A stretch of 64,000 nt of DNA from Bufo bufo (taxonomy: Eukaryota > Chordata > Amphibia > Anura > Bufonidae). Position numbers and translations under genes: made by a program. The stretch covers positions 184,034,156 through 184,098,155 of the forward strand of contig NC_053395.1 in assembly GCF_905171765.1 (NCBI RefSeq), read 5' to 3'. The notes beneath the pieces are model-generated. The model was not told the origin of the DNA, did not search any database, and saw only the letters and a program-made list of their open reading frames with translations. Shown here piece by piece: positions 43,001-49,653 of this stretch (its first letter is position 1; every line of letters begins with the position of its first letter).

Positions 43001-44674
43001 AACGGATCCGGACCCATTCAACGGGCGTGTGAATGGACCCTAAATATCATATTCTTCTGTTACATCAGACAAAAGTTATTCAATCTGAAAATTTCAAAAC
43101 AAATGCCTTTGTGCAGATATTATTGCGCCCCCTGCTGTTCTTTCAAAGCAATCGCCTAATGTGTCCAGCGCTGGTGAGAACTTCAGTTCTGGTGCATGGA
43201 TTTCTATTGGCTGGCCTGCAAAATAGCAGGGATCAGTCCGATGTCTGTGGACTGAGCTTCTGAGCATGTGCGCCACATCTGCCCTGGGACATTAGGTGGA
43301 CGTTCTGAAAGGAGATCAGTAAAATTCTGTTCTGATATAAGATTCCTGTTGATTTCCCCTTTGTCTTGAAGAGTATATAAGTCACCCCACATCACTTCAC
43401 ATGTGAGACATTAAAGGGGTTATCCCACCTTCTCTTTTCCATGCCGTGGCGGCTCTCTCATGTTCGCTAAACTGCTCAGTCAGGGGGCGTTTAGATTTCT
43501 TATGACTGACAGCAGGTTGAGCAGTCTGCTGATCTACAGACTCCGCCTACTTGCCTGGCGTGCGCGCTCCCGTGTGAGCAGGAAATAATTCGCGCAGGAG
43601 AACTAACAAGCGCGCAGGCCCAGAGTTCTATTTAAAATTTAAAAAAAGGACGAACGACAGGAATCCCAACGTGCGTGCGCGAAAATGCGCAAGCCCGAGA
43701 GTCAGGTCGGGCTGCGTAGAAAAAAAAAAGAAGAGGATAGCGCGCAAGCGCGGCCAATGCTCCGATGTCGCTGTAACCAATAACAACCGGCTGTAAACAA
43801 TGCTAAAAAAGAATGTCAAATATATAAGAAGGGAGGACGAATCGGTAATCACTTATATTGGGTAAGTTGATACTTGTGTCAAAAACGACACAATTAAGCA
43901 GACCTCAAAAGATGGGATAACCCCTTTAAGAGCTGTTTCACACGAGCGAGTCCATGGCGGGAATCGCGCTCCGTTTGGGAGCGTGATCCTCTATTCTAGA
44001 CTTGCAGGAGCGCAGGGCAGTGTCATAATTTATAATGCTATGTGCTTCTGCTTGAGCTTACTCTTACAGGATTGTACTGACAGCTTTACGTCACTATGAT
44101 TCTATAGAAGTAAGGTCACGCAGAGACACACAGCATTATAAATCACGACGATGCCGCGCGCCACTGCTGGTTCAGAACGGAGGATCGCTCGCCCACACAG
44201 GCGTGATTGCAGCAATGGATTTGCTTGTGTGAAACGGCCCTAAATTTGATATCATTGTACTTGACTTTACCATAAGTACCCCACTTGCCCCTCCCCCCAT
44301 TACTATGCACTAACCCTGTGATGGACTCTACCTAACCTGCTTATATCATGCTGTCCTGTTTCCTCTCTGTTTTTCTTTACCTGCTGACAAATACACAGCG
44401 CTGGTACAAGACTTACAGAACATGTGGGTGAATCATTCCTTTGACACACAGGTGTGGTCCCAGGACATCTGGAGGAATCTTCTGGGGCTCAGATTTGGTG
44501 AGCTGGCTTGTTGAGGTTGGATTGGCGTCAGACCGCGGCGAAGCGGTGAAATATGGAGAGAGACTGCTGAAAGGAGGGGTCATCCAGCATATCACAGATG
44601 AATTTGAATTTCGAGATGAAAACCTTTACTACCGCATCTTGAAGACGAGGCAAATTCCAGACTACAGTCGATGA
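15549..44674 (+). CDS. GPR155: GPR155 (LYCHOS): PIN-like transporter/GPCR-like/DEP lysosomal membrane protein
   Basis: Fifteen coding exons: 15549-16002, 17721-18120, 23927-24092, 25366-25521, 27135-27218, 28801-28921, 29283-29367, 29457-29547, 31857-32037, 32688-32783, 34071-34207, 35303-35398, 37317-37381, 39080-39220, 44452-44674. Together they make 2496 nt, or 831 residues plus stop, with every junction in phase and every intron GT-AG. Residues 1-35 form a luminal N-terminus with possible N-glycosylation sites (NMT, NTT, NGS). Residues 36 to about 360 are a PIN/auxin-carrier-like bundle (for example [20 protein letters not shown]). About 390-690 is a GPCR-like membrane region with a long polar loop at about 540-640. 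About 720-810 is the DEP domain ([20 protein letters not shown]). In mammals it is a lysosomal cholesterol sensor that relieves GATOR1 inhibition of mTORC1. The start at 15549 has a strong context (aacATGG). Human GPR155 is 870 residues; most of the difference lies in the polar loop and the short C-terminal tail. Confidence 0.96.
16142..16550. repeat. Fold-back MITE in intron 2
   Basis: aaaagggttgtctgggttcagagctgaacc at the left is matched inverted by gggttcagctctgaacctggacaaccccttt at the right. Confidence 0.78.
16551..17273. other. Intron 2, mixed repeat remnants
   Basis: Holds a partial MITE (tgtctgtttttcactggccgtc and atgacaacagacaagatagaatatgttctatt) and unassigned sequence. No exon fits the phase of the flanking GPR155 exons. 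Confidence 0.4.
17274..17415. mobile_element. Small hAT-like palindromic MITE (GGCCCTCCAG family)
   Basis: The left arm (caggcatcctcaaactgcgg, then ccctccagctgttgtaaaac) is mirrored at 17362-17415, ending gagggccgcagtttgaggg. Confidence 0.8.
17721..18120 (+). CDS. GPR155: GPR155 exon 3
   Basis: Acceptor tgttttctag|TTGACG; encodes residues 152-284 plus two bases ([15 protein letters not shown]... to ...LLLLITAKL). It carries the remainder of the first half of the transporter domain and the crossover region [18 protein letters not shown]. Donor AAGCT|GTAAGT, phase 2. 400 nt. Confidence 0.96.
18121..18857. other. Intron 3, unassigned left part
   Basis: Around 18410-18535 there is a short inverted pair (agtgagctccaattatctaattag... 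to ...taattaattggagcccact), an old MITE of about 130 bases. Otherwise nothing is recognised. Confidence 0.45.
18858..19043. repeat. 23-bp minisatellite, about eight units
   Basis: Units gtgcctgtggagctgagctg+agt (first four) and gtgcatgtgccgctgagctg+agt (last four) alternate in blocks, so two unit variants have been amplified separately within one array. Confidence 0.85.
20173..21590 (+). pseudogene. DIRS Gag-like ORF remnant
   Basis: Read across frames, the N-terminus has CSKC...CAQC with a 12-residue spacer (about 20237-20300), the same C-X2-C-X12-C-X2-C seen in the Gag of the DIRS element at 50794. Further on, [12 protein letters not shown] and [15 protein letters not shown] (about 20835-20990) align with LDEWADPEKRL and DAQVARVNKKTSLPF of that element. 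Frameshifts separate the blocks. A basic, serine-rich C-terminal part ends near 21590. Confidence 0.7.
21591..21771 (+). pseudogene. DIRS pol C-terminal fragment
   Basis: The peptide [18 protein letters not shown] through [11 protein letters not shown] corresponds to VILVTPYWPKRSWFPILW...NLAAWILRP of the other DIRS element (58990-59170). Its direct attachment to the Gag tail marks the internal deletion that removed RT and RNase H. Confidence 0.7.
21745..22856 (+). pseudogene. DIRS tyrosine recombinase remnant
   Basis: A lambda-integrase-type recombinase with an SAM-like N-terminal part ([20 protein letters not shown]), a core and the C-terminal motif [12 protein letters not shown] (HxxR) followed by the probable nucleophile Tyr in SKCYHIHP. 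An in-frame TAG at 21879-21881 and at least one frameshift near 22205-22260 disrupt it. The arginine I region (about 22200-22235) reads correctly only in another frame. Confidence 0.8.
23129..23926. other. Intron 3, right part
   Basis: A half MITE (gggcctcattcacacgtgagtg, about 23310) and unassigned sequence, ending with the tract and acceptor ttctgttttttttcag before exon 4. Confidence 0.45.
23927..24092 (+). CDS. GPR155: GPR155 exon 4
   Basis: Acceptor ttttcag|GCTGGTC; residues 285-340 including [13 protein letters not shown] and [20 protein letters not shown], the conserved second repeat of the PIN-like fold. Donor GAGATT|GTACGT, phase 0. 166 nt. Confidence 0.95.
24294..24647 (-). mobile_element. 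hAT-like MITE (CAGGGGCGGAC family), reverse orientation
   Basis: Termini CGGGGGCGGACTTGG and CTAGTCCGCCCCTG with duplication GACTGAAT (24286-24293) and TACTGAAT (24648-24655), seven of eight matching. Its complement is related to the element at 27756 (CGGTGGGCTGAT and CCTCCTCACTGCCGC blocks). Confidence 0.75.
24656..25365. other. Intron 4, unassigned
   Basis: Contains a T-run at 24977-24996 and no recognised exon or element; ends with acceptor ttttgcttccag. Confidence 0.4.
25366..25521 (+). CDS. GPR155: GPR155 exon 5
   Basis: Acceptor gcttccag|ATCACA; residues 341-392, [20 protein letters not shown] through [12 protein letters not shown], the last transporter-domain helix and the link to the GPCR-like part. 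Donor TCCTTG|GTGAGT, phase 0. 156 nt. Confidence 0.95.
25847..26064. repeat. Fold-back MITE, GCACACGAC family
   Basis: aggccttttgcacacgactgtattttgc at the left and tatggtcatgcgcatgagggctta at the right; internal gaacatgtcctattcttg block. An hAT element abuts its right edge. Confidence 0.7.
26068..26385. mobile_element. hAT-like element, CAGTGATGGCGAACC termini
   Basis: Termini CAGTGATGGCGAACCTATGGCAC and GAGGTTCACCATCACTG, flanked by GCTTAGGG and CCTTAGGG (seven of eight). The termini resemble the widespread vertebrate hAT family known as OposCharlie1; that name is from memory. A second copy, in the opposite orientation, is at 38159. Confidence 0.8.
26389..26629. repeat. Fold-back MITE, CATTCACACGAC family
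   Basis: tagggcattcacacgactgtatctg and the weaker right end atagaatgagccctta; interior includes tgaaatgaatgggtccatatccg, typical of the family. Confidence 0.65.
26630..27134. other. Intron 5, unassigned right part
   Basis: AT-rich sequence with no recognised element; acceptor cttgcttacag precedes exon 6. Confidence 0.4.
27135..27218 (+). CDS. GPR155: GPR155 exon 6
   Basis: Acceptor cttacag|GTCTGG; residues 393-420, [20 protein letters not shown] then TANLFLAQ, the first helix and loop of the GPCR-like region. Donor GCTCAG|GTGAGT, phase 0. 84 nt. Confidence 0.94.
27756..28221 (+). mobile_element. hAT-like MITE (CAGGGACAGACTGG family)
   Basis: Ends CAGGGACAGACTGGCCG and CATGTCCGTCCCTG; duplication CCGGCCTT (27748-27755) and CCGGCTTT (28222-28229), seven of eight. 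No coding capacity. Relative of 24294-24647. Confidence 0.78.
28274..28690. repeat. Fold-back MITE, AAAGGGG-like type
   Basis: aaaggagtatttccatctcagacaatg at the left is matched by cattgtctgagatgggaaaccccctt at the right, with inverted segments around the attcacttctatggg words between. Confidence 0.75.
28801..28921 (+). CDS. GPR155: GPR155 exon 7
   Basis: Acceptor gtctcttcag|CTTATT; residues 421-460 plus one base, [40 protein letters not shown]. Donor GGACAG|GTATTT, phase 1. 121 nt. Confidence 0.95.
29283..29367 (+). CDS. GPR155: GPR155 exon 8
   Basis: Acceptor cttcttag|GTTTGATC; residues 461-488 plus two bases, [20 protein letters not shown] and VIIALAGWG. Donor TGGGG|GTAAGT, phase 2. 85 nt. 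Confidence 0.94.
29457..29547 (+). CDS. GPR155: GPR155 exon 9
   Basis: Acceptor ccctatag|CCTTCC; residues 489-519, [20 protein letters not shown] then [10 protein letters not shown]. Donor GCTCAG|GTAAGT, phase 0. The intron between exons 8 and 9 is only 89 bases. Confidence 0.94.
29883..30404. repeat. Near-perfect 520-bp palindromic element
   Basis: taaaaaggacctttcacc at the left and gtgaaaggtcctcttta at the right are inverted copies, and matching continues through tgtgattggacagcgccacagccagggagaagagacgc and its inverse to a short central loop (about 30135-30155). A MITE whose transcript would form a very long hairpin inside intron 9. Confidence 0.88.
30756..30972. mobile_element. hAT-like MITE with perfect 8-bp duplication
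   Basis: CAGGGGTGTAGCT at the left and AGCTTCGTCCCTG at the right, flanked exactly by GGTACAGG at 30748-30755 and 30973-30980. No coding capacity. Confidence 0.85.
31279..31740. repeat. Fold-back MITE, CATTCACACGACCG family (462 bp)
   Basis: aagggagcattcacacgaccg and cggtcgtgtgaatgctccctaa ends, with repeated inner pairs (tgcggaccc, ccgtgtgctgtccg). Longest member of the family in the window. Confidence 0.82.
31857..32037 (+). CDS. GPR155: GPR155 exon 10
   Basis: Acceptor cttgtatag|ATTATT; residues 520-579 plus one base: a helix ([20 protein letters not shown]) and the start of the polar Ser/Thr-rich loop ([17 protein letters not shown]). This is the least conserved part of the family. Donor ACAACAG|GTAAAT, phase 1. 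181 nt. Confidence 0.93.
32063..32355. repeat. Fold-back MITE, AAAGGGGTTTTCTGAG type
   Basis: aaaggggttttctgagatatttttattgatgacatat and its inverse tcataaaaatgtctcagaaaacccctttaa-like end; it begins only 25 bases after the exon 10 donor. Confidence 0.82.
32688..32783 (+). CDS. GPR155: GPR155 exon 11
   Basis: Acceptor ggctttcag|AGATCT; residues 580-611 plus one base, [17 protein letters not shown] and [16 protein letters not shown], part of the cytosolic loop. Phase and splice sites fit (donor GATG|GTACAG, phase 1). The sequence is poorly conserved, so confidence is lower than for neighbouring exons. Confidence 0.82.
32784..34070. other. Intron 11, mostly unassigned
   Basis: Includes a fold-back MITE at about 33181-33648 (taagggctatatacacctttt against ccaaaggtacatagccttta). 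The remainder shows no exon or element. Confidence 0.5.
34071..34207 (+). CDS. GPR155: GPR155 exon 12
   Basis: Acceptor catctaaaag|CACACG; residues 612-657: the end of the loop ([20 protein letters not shown]) and the helix [14 protein letters not shown]. Donor TTTGCA|GTAAGT, phase 0. 137 nt. Confidence 0.94.
34286..34976. repeat. Compound CTTTCACAC MITE
   Basis: aggctactttcacacttgcgttg at the left and cgctagtgtgaaagtaccttaa at the right, with a second family end (aagggtactttcacacttgcggc) inside at about 34501. It appears to be one copy inserted in or recombined with another. Confidence 0.7.
34977..35218. repeat. CTTTCACAC-family MITE copy
   Basis: Contains ggatccgttttttaaggagcc, gatccgtcacccattgactttc and cggtattgagatccggcagaggatctcaataccag, ending agtttgaaagtagcttta. 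Confidence 0.65.
35303..35398 (+). CDS. GPR155: GPR155 exon 13
   Basis: Acceptor ctcttcacag|AACGCG; residues 658-689, [20 protein letters not shown] and [12 protein letters not shown], very strongly conserved in the family. Donor GGTCAG|GTAGGT, phase 0. 96 nt. Confidence 0.96.
35658..36994 (-). mobile_element. Truncated Tc1-like transposon
   Basis: The left end reads tgcaccgcgttccaaattat followed by tatgcaaatta. The inverted right end is missing: the element stops at TTAA (36995-36998), where a TTAA-type element begins. The minus strand carries a transposase remnant. Confidence 0.75.
36390..36971 (-). pseudogene. Tc1-like transposase fragment
   Basis: 193 open codons from [20 protein letters not shown]. 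An N-terminal helix-turn-helix ([18 protein letters not shown]), a second HTH and the first catalytic block [17 protein letters not shown] (Asp) are visible. The frame breaks before the second and third catalytic residues; downstream pieces continue in another frame towards 36344. Confidence 0.8.
36999..37235. mobile_element. TTAA-type DNA element fragment
   Basis: Begins directly after TTAA with CCCCTTCGCGACCTCCGCC, a typical terminus of TTAA-targeting elements; the other end was not found before exon 14. Confidence 0.45.
37317..37381 (+). CDS. GPR155: GPR155 exon 14
   Basis: Acceptor ttttttcag|GGTTTC; residues 690-710 plus two bases, [20 protein letters not shown] then K, the last membrane helix. 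Donor AAAAG|GTAAGT, phase 2. 65 nt. Confidence 0.95.
37667..38086. repeat. Fold-back MITE in intron 14
   Basis: taatgggttctccaggaatactgatttta at the left matches inverted aataattattattcctgaagaacccccttta at the right. Confidence 0.7.
38159..38436. mobile_element. hAT-like element, second CAGTGGTGGCGAACC copy
   Basis: Termini CAGTGGTGGCGAACC and GGTTCGCCACCACTG with flanks GCCTAGTA (38151-38158) and ACCTAGTA (38437-38444), seven of eight. The interior is the reverse complement of the copy at 26068-26385. Confidence 0.82.
38537..38670. mobile_element. Small hAT MITE with perfect duplication
   Basis: cagagatcagcaaccttcgg... to ...ttgctgatccctg, flanked exactly by CTCTAGAT at 38529-38536 and 38671-38678. 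The arms contain the aactacaactcccagcatgc block. Confidence 0.87.
38679..39079. other. Intron 14, right part
   Basis: Contains a C-run of about 20 at 38831-38850 and AT-rich sequence. Nothing else is recognised before acceptor tgtcttag of exon 15. Confidence 0.45.
39080..39220 (+). CDS. GPR155: GPR155 exon 15
   Basis: Acceptor atgtcttag|ACTTCA; residues 711-757 plus two bases, [20 protein letters not shown] and [19 protein letters not shown], the helical linker entering the DEP domain. Donor AGAAG|GTATCG, phase 2, slightly weak. 141 nt. Confidence 0.95.
39969..41554 (+). mobile_element. Tc1-like transposon, nearly intact (TIR CACTGCTCAAAAAAATAAAG)
   Basis: Perfect-looking ends CACTGCTCAAAAAAATAAAG and CTTTATTTTTTTGAGCAGTG, flanked by TA at 39967-39968 and 41555-41556. 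1586 bp, with a complete transposase frame broken by a single stop. It sits sense-strand in GPR155 intron 15. This lineage is widespread in fish and amphibians (from memory). Confidence 0.94.
40267..41292 (+). pseudogene. Tc1 transposase with one premature stop
   Basis: From [20 protein letters not shown]: paired HTH domain ([20 protein letters not shown] and [11 protein letters not shown]) with a GRPR-like basic hinge, then the DDE catalytic domain: [11 protein letters not shown] (Asp 1), [12 protein letters not shown] (Asp 2), [14 protein letters not shown] (Glu 3). The frame is open to 41292 except TAG at 41029-41031, where CAG (Gln) to TAG is one C-to-T change. 341 codons before the final stop, the usual Tc1 length. 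Confidence 0.92.
41557..42231. other. Intron 15, unassigned
   Basis: AT-rich. gagagcgccctcttgtggcc at about 42065 resembles a word common in SINE or LINE tails. No exon with matching phase except the candidate at 42232. Confidence 0.4.
42231..42395 (+). CDS. Candidate alternative 3'-terminal exon of GPR155
   Basis: A good acceptor (tttgtattgtcctttag|AAGC) of the right phase (2) would join exon 15 to a 54-codon open frame: [16 protein letters not shown]..., [17 protein letters not shown] and a Ser/Arg-rich end, stopping at TAA 42393-42395. No usable donor follows, so it would be terminal and would replace most of the DEP domain. I do not recognise the peptide. It could be chance or an unrelated remnant. 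Confidence 0.3.
42443..42563. repeat. Short fold-back MITE, AAAGGGG type
   Basis: taaaggggttttccagcactttatactgatgacc and the inverse ggtcactaagtata...gaaaaccccttta. Confidence 0.78.
42797..43042. repeat. Fold-back MITE, CATTCACACGTCC family
   Basis: aaggtccattcacacgtcc and gggcgtgtgaatggaccctaa ends with gacagcacactgtgtgctgtccgc palindrome at the centre. Confidence 0.8.
43412..43928. repeat. Fold-back element, AAAGGGGTTATCCC type
   Basis: aaaggggttatcccaccttct... and ...aaaagatgggataacccctttaa. The interior is unusually rich in GCGC words (about 43555-43780). Confidence 0.7.
43928..44242. repeat. Fold-back MITE, TTTCACACGAGCGAG family
   Basis: agagctgtttcacacgagcgagtcc and ggatttgcttgtgtgaaacggccctaa ends; shares its boundary with the preceding element. 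Confidence 0.7.
44452..44674 (+). CDS. GPR155: GPR155 exon 16 (last coding exon, DEP domain)
   Basis: Acceptor ttgacacacag|GTGTGG; residues 758-831. Core of the DEP domain: [20 protein letters not shown], then [20 protein letters not shown] and DENLYYRIL. The frame ends at TGA 44672-44674 after a short tail ([10 protein letters not shown]), clearly shorter than the mammalian tail. Confidence 0.96.
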
Positions 44675-45799
44675 CCCATTCACAGTTTGCATCTTTTCCG
44701 TTTCTGCAGAAGGAGATACCACCTTCCTCGCATCTGTAAAGCCATATATAAAGCACAGTGGCTTCTAAGGGTATGTTCACACGTTGTTTGTTTTTTGGCA
44801 CGGATTTCAGCAAGGATTCGGTGCCGAAAACTAGAAATCAGTGGGAGGCCACGCCGCAACTCATGCGGCCGAGGATTTTTCCCGTGCAGTTCTCCAGACC
44901 GCACCAAGAATGCAAACGTCCATTCTTGGTGCGACAACCACGCGGACACATTGAAAATCTGCAGCGGGAGCCTGCTCACAGTATAGCTCCATTCAATGAA
45001 GCTAAACCGACAGCAGGACCGCCCCAATCACAATGAAAACCCAGCAGCAGAAACTGCAGCGGTGATAATCCGTGGTGTGAATGTACCCTAAGAGCTGCCA
45101 ATGCAATACCACTATCCCTAGTGAGCTTTAATGCTACAAGGAAAGAAATCCCATTACCTCAAGTTAAAGGGGTGACCCTAGAGGGAGCACATATCGCCAA
45201 TGCACAGGACTGATGATAAATGTCTGAGTAGTGGGTGGGGGGGGGGTCTAACCACTGGGACCCCACTGATCACAGGAAGGGGGTCCTGTGTTCCCCAATT
45301 AGATTGGAGCAGAGGTCGAGATTGTGTGCTGCCTCTGTATTCATAGTCTATGGGACTGATGAACATAGCCCAGTACAGCGCTCTACTCTCTCCAGCAGTC
45401 CCATAAACTGAATCCTCAACCACTGCACCATTCAATATGGGGGGCATAAGACCCCCATCCTTGTGACTGGTGTGGTTCTCAGCAGTCAGACACCTGCAGT
45501 GATAAATTGCATACACAGACTTCATCTCATTTTCTTGCTCAGGTACAAACCCTACATTTTGGCAGAATTTATATGTTTGCTTTCCGCACGCTGACATTTT
45601 GCACACTAATGCATATTTTGTTGCACAGTTTACAGTAGTCATTGTAACTAGCCCTATTGTATCTTTAAAGAGTGTCCCATTTGGTCAAGGCTTTCTCAGT
45701 TGTGGACACTCTGTTAAAGGGGTTGCCCAGAATCCAAAAAACTTGGCTGCTTCTAAAGACAGTGCTGTATCTGTGCACAGCATTCACCATAGTGGAGTT
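44675..45799. other. GPR155 3' untranslated/downstream region with a MITE
   Basis: A MITE (gtatgttcacacgttgtttg to ggtgtgaatgtaccctaa, about 44767-45091) starts 92 bases after the stop codon. No AATAAA follows closely; the first clear one noticed on this strand is far downstream at 48502. The transcript end is not determined. Confidence 0.45.
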
Positions 45800-46282
45800 A
45801 AGGCTACTTTCACACTGGCGTTTCTGGGTCCGCTTGTGAGATCTGTTTCGGATCAGCCGAAAACGGATCAGTTTAGCCCCAATGCATTCTGAATGGATAA
45901 GGATCCGTTCAGAATGCATCAATTTGGCTGTGTTTGGTCTCCGTTGCGTTTTTTTTAGACTGTCAGTAAAACGCAGCTTGCAGCGTTTTGGTGACCGTCT
46001 GACTATGCGGAGGCAAACGGATCCGTCCTGACTTACAATGTAAGTCAATGGGGACGGATCCGTTTTTCACTGACACAATATGGTGCAAATGAAAACTGAT
46101 CTGTCCCCCCATTGACTTTTAATGTAAGTCAAGACGGATCCATTTTGACTTAGACTTTTTTTTTTATGAATAATGCAAACGGATCCGTTATTAATGGATA
46201 CAAGCATTTGCATTATCGGTGCGGATCCGTCTGTGCAGATACAAGACGGATCCGCATCAAACGCGAGTGTGAAAGTAGCCTA
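45800..46282. repeat. Fold-back MITE, CTTTCACACTGGCG family
   Basis: aaggctactttcacactggcgtt and acgcgagtgtgaaagtagcctaa ends; interior with paired aacggatccgt words. Confidence 0.8.
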
Positions 46283-47427
46283 AGCTGCACTCCAAGACAA
46301 AACCCCTGGACCTTTGTGGTAATGTTTCTGCAAGAAAAAAAGTCCTATTTTTCTCTTAATCCTGGACAAACCCTTTAAGCTAATTGTGGCAGCTCGAGCT
46401 GTTTGTAGCAGGGAAAGTGCCATGTGAAAGCCCAAGTACCATACGACATGAATCGGAGTAAAGGGTGTCCTTTCATGTGCCATATTTAGCAACAGCTCTA
46501 GGTTAACTAGGCTAAAACACAGTACATTGCCATACATTTTAAGTGCATAAAAACGTTCTATATATATATATTTTTTTTTTTTTTTGCATTATTTAATTTT
46601 TGGCATTTTACCAGGTGGTTTTGCAGTCCTATTGAGAAAAATATAGAAAAAGCACCATACTTAAAGCGTGCTGACCCAAAAATTCTGACCTTGCCATAAA
46701 TGAAGTGTGTGAAATTGACCTTAGTCAGATCCCCACTGAGAAATGTTTTTTTTAATATATATATTTCTTTTGGGCTTAGCAATAAGATAGGACGGTCGGT
46801 ATACAGGCTCCTTATGAAGAGCACTGTGACATTTTCTGAAATATGTTGCCAATTTATGGACATTGGGATTACATTTTGTCTTACCAAGAAAACCATTGAC
46901 TCCGAAATAGTCTGACAGCACCTCCGCCTGCCTGGGACAGTCAACTCCTAAAAGCGGCATCTGCAGTATTGGAGTGTTTGTGCCAAATCCCAGGGTTGGA
47001 CTGTGCCGGCGGCTGCAGCAGTGCGTGAAAACTAAAGGGAATCCAAAACGGTGAAACCTCTCCTAAAGATCACCGTCCCCTTTCTTTTGCTGTTTTTTGT
47101 TTTTTGTTCCATGCCTTTTCCATATTGGTAATTCTTTTGAGAGGTCTATTTTGTCGGTTGGTCTCGATGCAGTGGTTACAATGAACCGATTTTAAAGAAA
47201 ACCATTTTCACTGCAGTTATAAGTGGCCATCTGGAATAGGTCACACCACCATATCTAAATGACTACAAATACCGTACTTACAAGAAGGCACTGAAAATGT
47301 CTTGGGCTCCTCAGGTGTCTATTTAATGGTAGCATAATGTGAAAGTCCATGTACAGTTGATATGTGGTACATTTCACTAGCGCACATCCTGTGCTAGTAA
47401 TGAAATATTTATTCTGATGCCATTCCT
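46283..47427. other. Downstream of GPR155, unassigned
   Basis: Unique-looking AT-rich sequence without recognised element or exon; may be 3' untranslated or intergenic. Confidence 0.35.
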
Positions 47428-48253
47428 TAAAGGATTTGTCTCACTTCAGTAAGTGGCATTTATCAAAGTTAATACCAGGCACCTACTAATGTATTGTGAT
47501 TGTCCATATTGCTTCCTTTGCTGGCTGGATTCATTTTTCCATCACATTATATACTGCTCGTTTCCATGGTTACAACTACCCTGCAATCCAGCAGTGGTGG
47601 TTGTTCTTGCACAATATAGGAAAAAGCACTAGCTAGCCTATGTGCGCTCCCATGGTTCCAGCCACCAGAGAGGCTGGCGCTTTTTCCTATAGTGTGTAAG
47701 TACGGCCACCACTGATGGATTACAGGGTGGTCTGTAACCATGGAAACTAGCAGTGTATAATGTGATGGAAAAATGAATCCAGCCAACAAAGGAGGCAATA
47801 TGGACGATAACAGTACATTAGTAAGTGGCTTGTATTAAAGGGGTTTTACCATCACATACAATGGGGGCATATCGCTAGGATATGCCCCCATTGTCTGATA
47901 GGTGTGGGTCCCACCTCTGGGAACCCGCACCTACAACAAGAACGGAGCGGGGAAATTAATGGAGGGCGCACTGCGCATGCACAGCCGCCCTCCATTAATT
48001 TCAATGGGGCTGCCGAAAATAGCTGAGAGCTGGCTCTGCTATTTCCATTTGCCCCATAGAAACGAACGGGAGCAGGGGCTTGGTGGGAGCAGCGCTTGGT
48101 GGTAGACTGCCCCCTGGGTCCTCCAGCCACAGCGCTCCCCGCACTGTTCTTCTTGTAGGTGTGGGTCCCTAGCGATATGCCCCCTGTGTATGTGATGGGA
48201 ATACCCCTTTCACTTTCTCTACATGATAAATGCCACTTACTGAAGTGAGCAGA
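47428..48253. repeat. Palindromic MITE interrupted by a second MITE
   Basis: The outer element runs from aaaggatttgtctcacttcagtaagtggcattta to ataaatgccacttactgaagtgagcaga, with arms ctccttt/aaaggag and a central hairpin (ccaccactgatgg). The inner insertion is 47838-48210. An uninterrupted relative is at 62868-63303. Confidence 0.82.
47838..48210. repeat. Inner fold-back MITE
   Basis: aaaggggttttaccatcacatacaatggggg at the left is matched inverted by ccctgtgtatgtgatgggaatacccctttc; inner arms gatatgccccc and gtgggtccc also pair. Confidence 0.8.
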
Positions 48254-49271
48254 CATTCTGGATTACCCATTAGTACTCTAAATTCAGGGATTAGACGAGT
48301 GTCTGCCGTGTCTCCAGAAACAGTTCCACTTTCTATTGCAGGTCAACCCCATTTATGTGAATAGGGGTACAGCTGCTGTACCAGACACACAATGGACAAA
48401 AGTGGTGCTGTATCTGGGGAGGGGGGGGAATTAAGCCTTTTTTGAGTTCCTACATTTTTTGCAAAGTCCAGGGTGTGTTTTAACTGTGTATTTAATTATG
48501 TAATAAATGTTATCATGTCTTACACTAAATACAGGCATGGAACGGACATTATTTTCTTCACTGACTTAGAAACTACTGAATTAGTGAGTGGTCCAACCAC
48601 TGACCGGGCTTATACGCACTTTGATAAAATGATATTACTATGAATTCTGTGTCCGAGATCATGAACCGACCTGCAGGTTAATATTTGTGCCGTCTGCAGA
48701 ACTGACAACAGGGAAATGCAAGATAAACTCATGGATTCTTTCATCCGGCTTGTGGTTCATGTCATAAAGTACAAATCGAATCATTGAATGGATTTTATTT
48801 GCATTTTCTATTAAATATAATTCATGTGTCACACGGTGCTGTTTTTGACTCGTTTATTTCTAATGGCTGACATCCACCTGTCAAAAGAAATCAACTCTGG
48901 TGACTGGTAAATGCCACTAGCCGGACATGGCCCTGGGAAACGTAGTGCACGTTACCAGCACTGGGATGGGCCCCCTATAGATGGTGGTTTGTTGACCAGG
49001 TCTAACGGCTAACGGTCGCAGAGGTAAAACAATGGGCTCGGTCAAGCTGGAAAAGTTGTAACATAAAGAAAAACGTTGTTTGAATCTTTCAAGTTCTCCT
49101 TTGCAACAATTGTATATAGCAGCCCGCCTCAGGACGCTGTGTCACACTGTCCAATCAGAGCTGACAATATCGGACCATGTACAAATAGACCCCTTTAATG
49201 GTAACACCCAGTTGTCAGTTTCGTCATATATTTCTAAGAGGAATAACAAGGGAACAGCACAACAAAGTGTT
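48254..49271. other. Intergenic sequence between GPR155 and SCRN3
   Basis: No gene recognised; AATAAA at 48502-48507 is the only plus-strand poly(A)-like hexamer noted and is not assigned with confidence. Confidence 0.35.
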
Positions 49272-49559
49272 AGGCCTCATGCCTGTAGATTTGAGCATAT
49301 GTGTTTTGCGGATCCGCAAAAAAAGACGGATGACATCCGTATGCCATCGTTGCGGATCCATTGTAACAATGCCTAAAACAGACAAGAATAGGACATGTTC
49401 TATTTTTTTTGCGGGGCTACAGAACGGACATACTGATGCGGACAGCACACTGTGTGCTGTCCGCATTTTTTGCGGACCCATTGAAATGAATGGGTCCGTA
49501 TCCTATTCGCAAAAAAAACGGACACGGAAACAAACAACGTTCGTGTGCATGTAGCCTAA
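49272..49559. repeat. Fold-back MITE, CATGCACACGAACG family
   Basis: aggcctcatgcctgtagattt (degenerate left end) and acgttcgtgtgcatgtagcctaa; interior gacagcacactgtgtgctgtccgc. Confidence 0.75.
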
Positions 49560-49653
49560 GTCATCACTTAGTAAAGCCCAAAAAACCCTATGGGGATAAG
49601 CATGACAGGCAACACAGTTTGATCAAATTTGCCTGAAAAGTCCCTTACAATGT

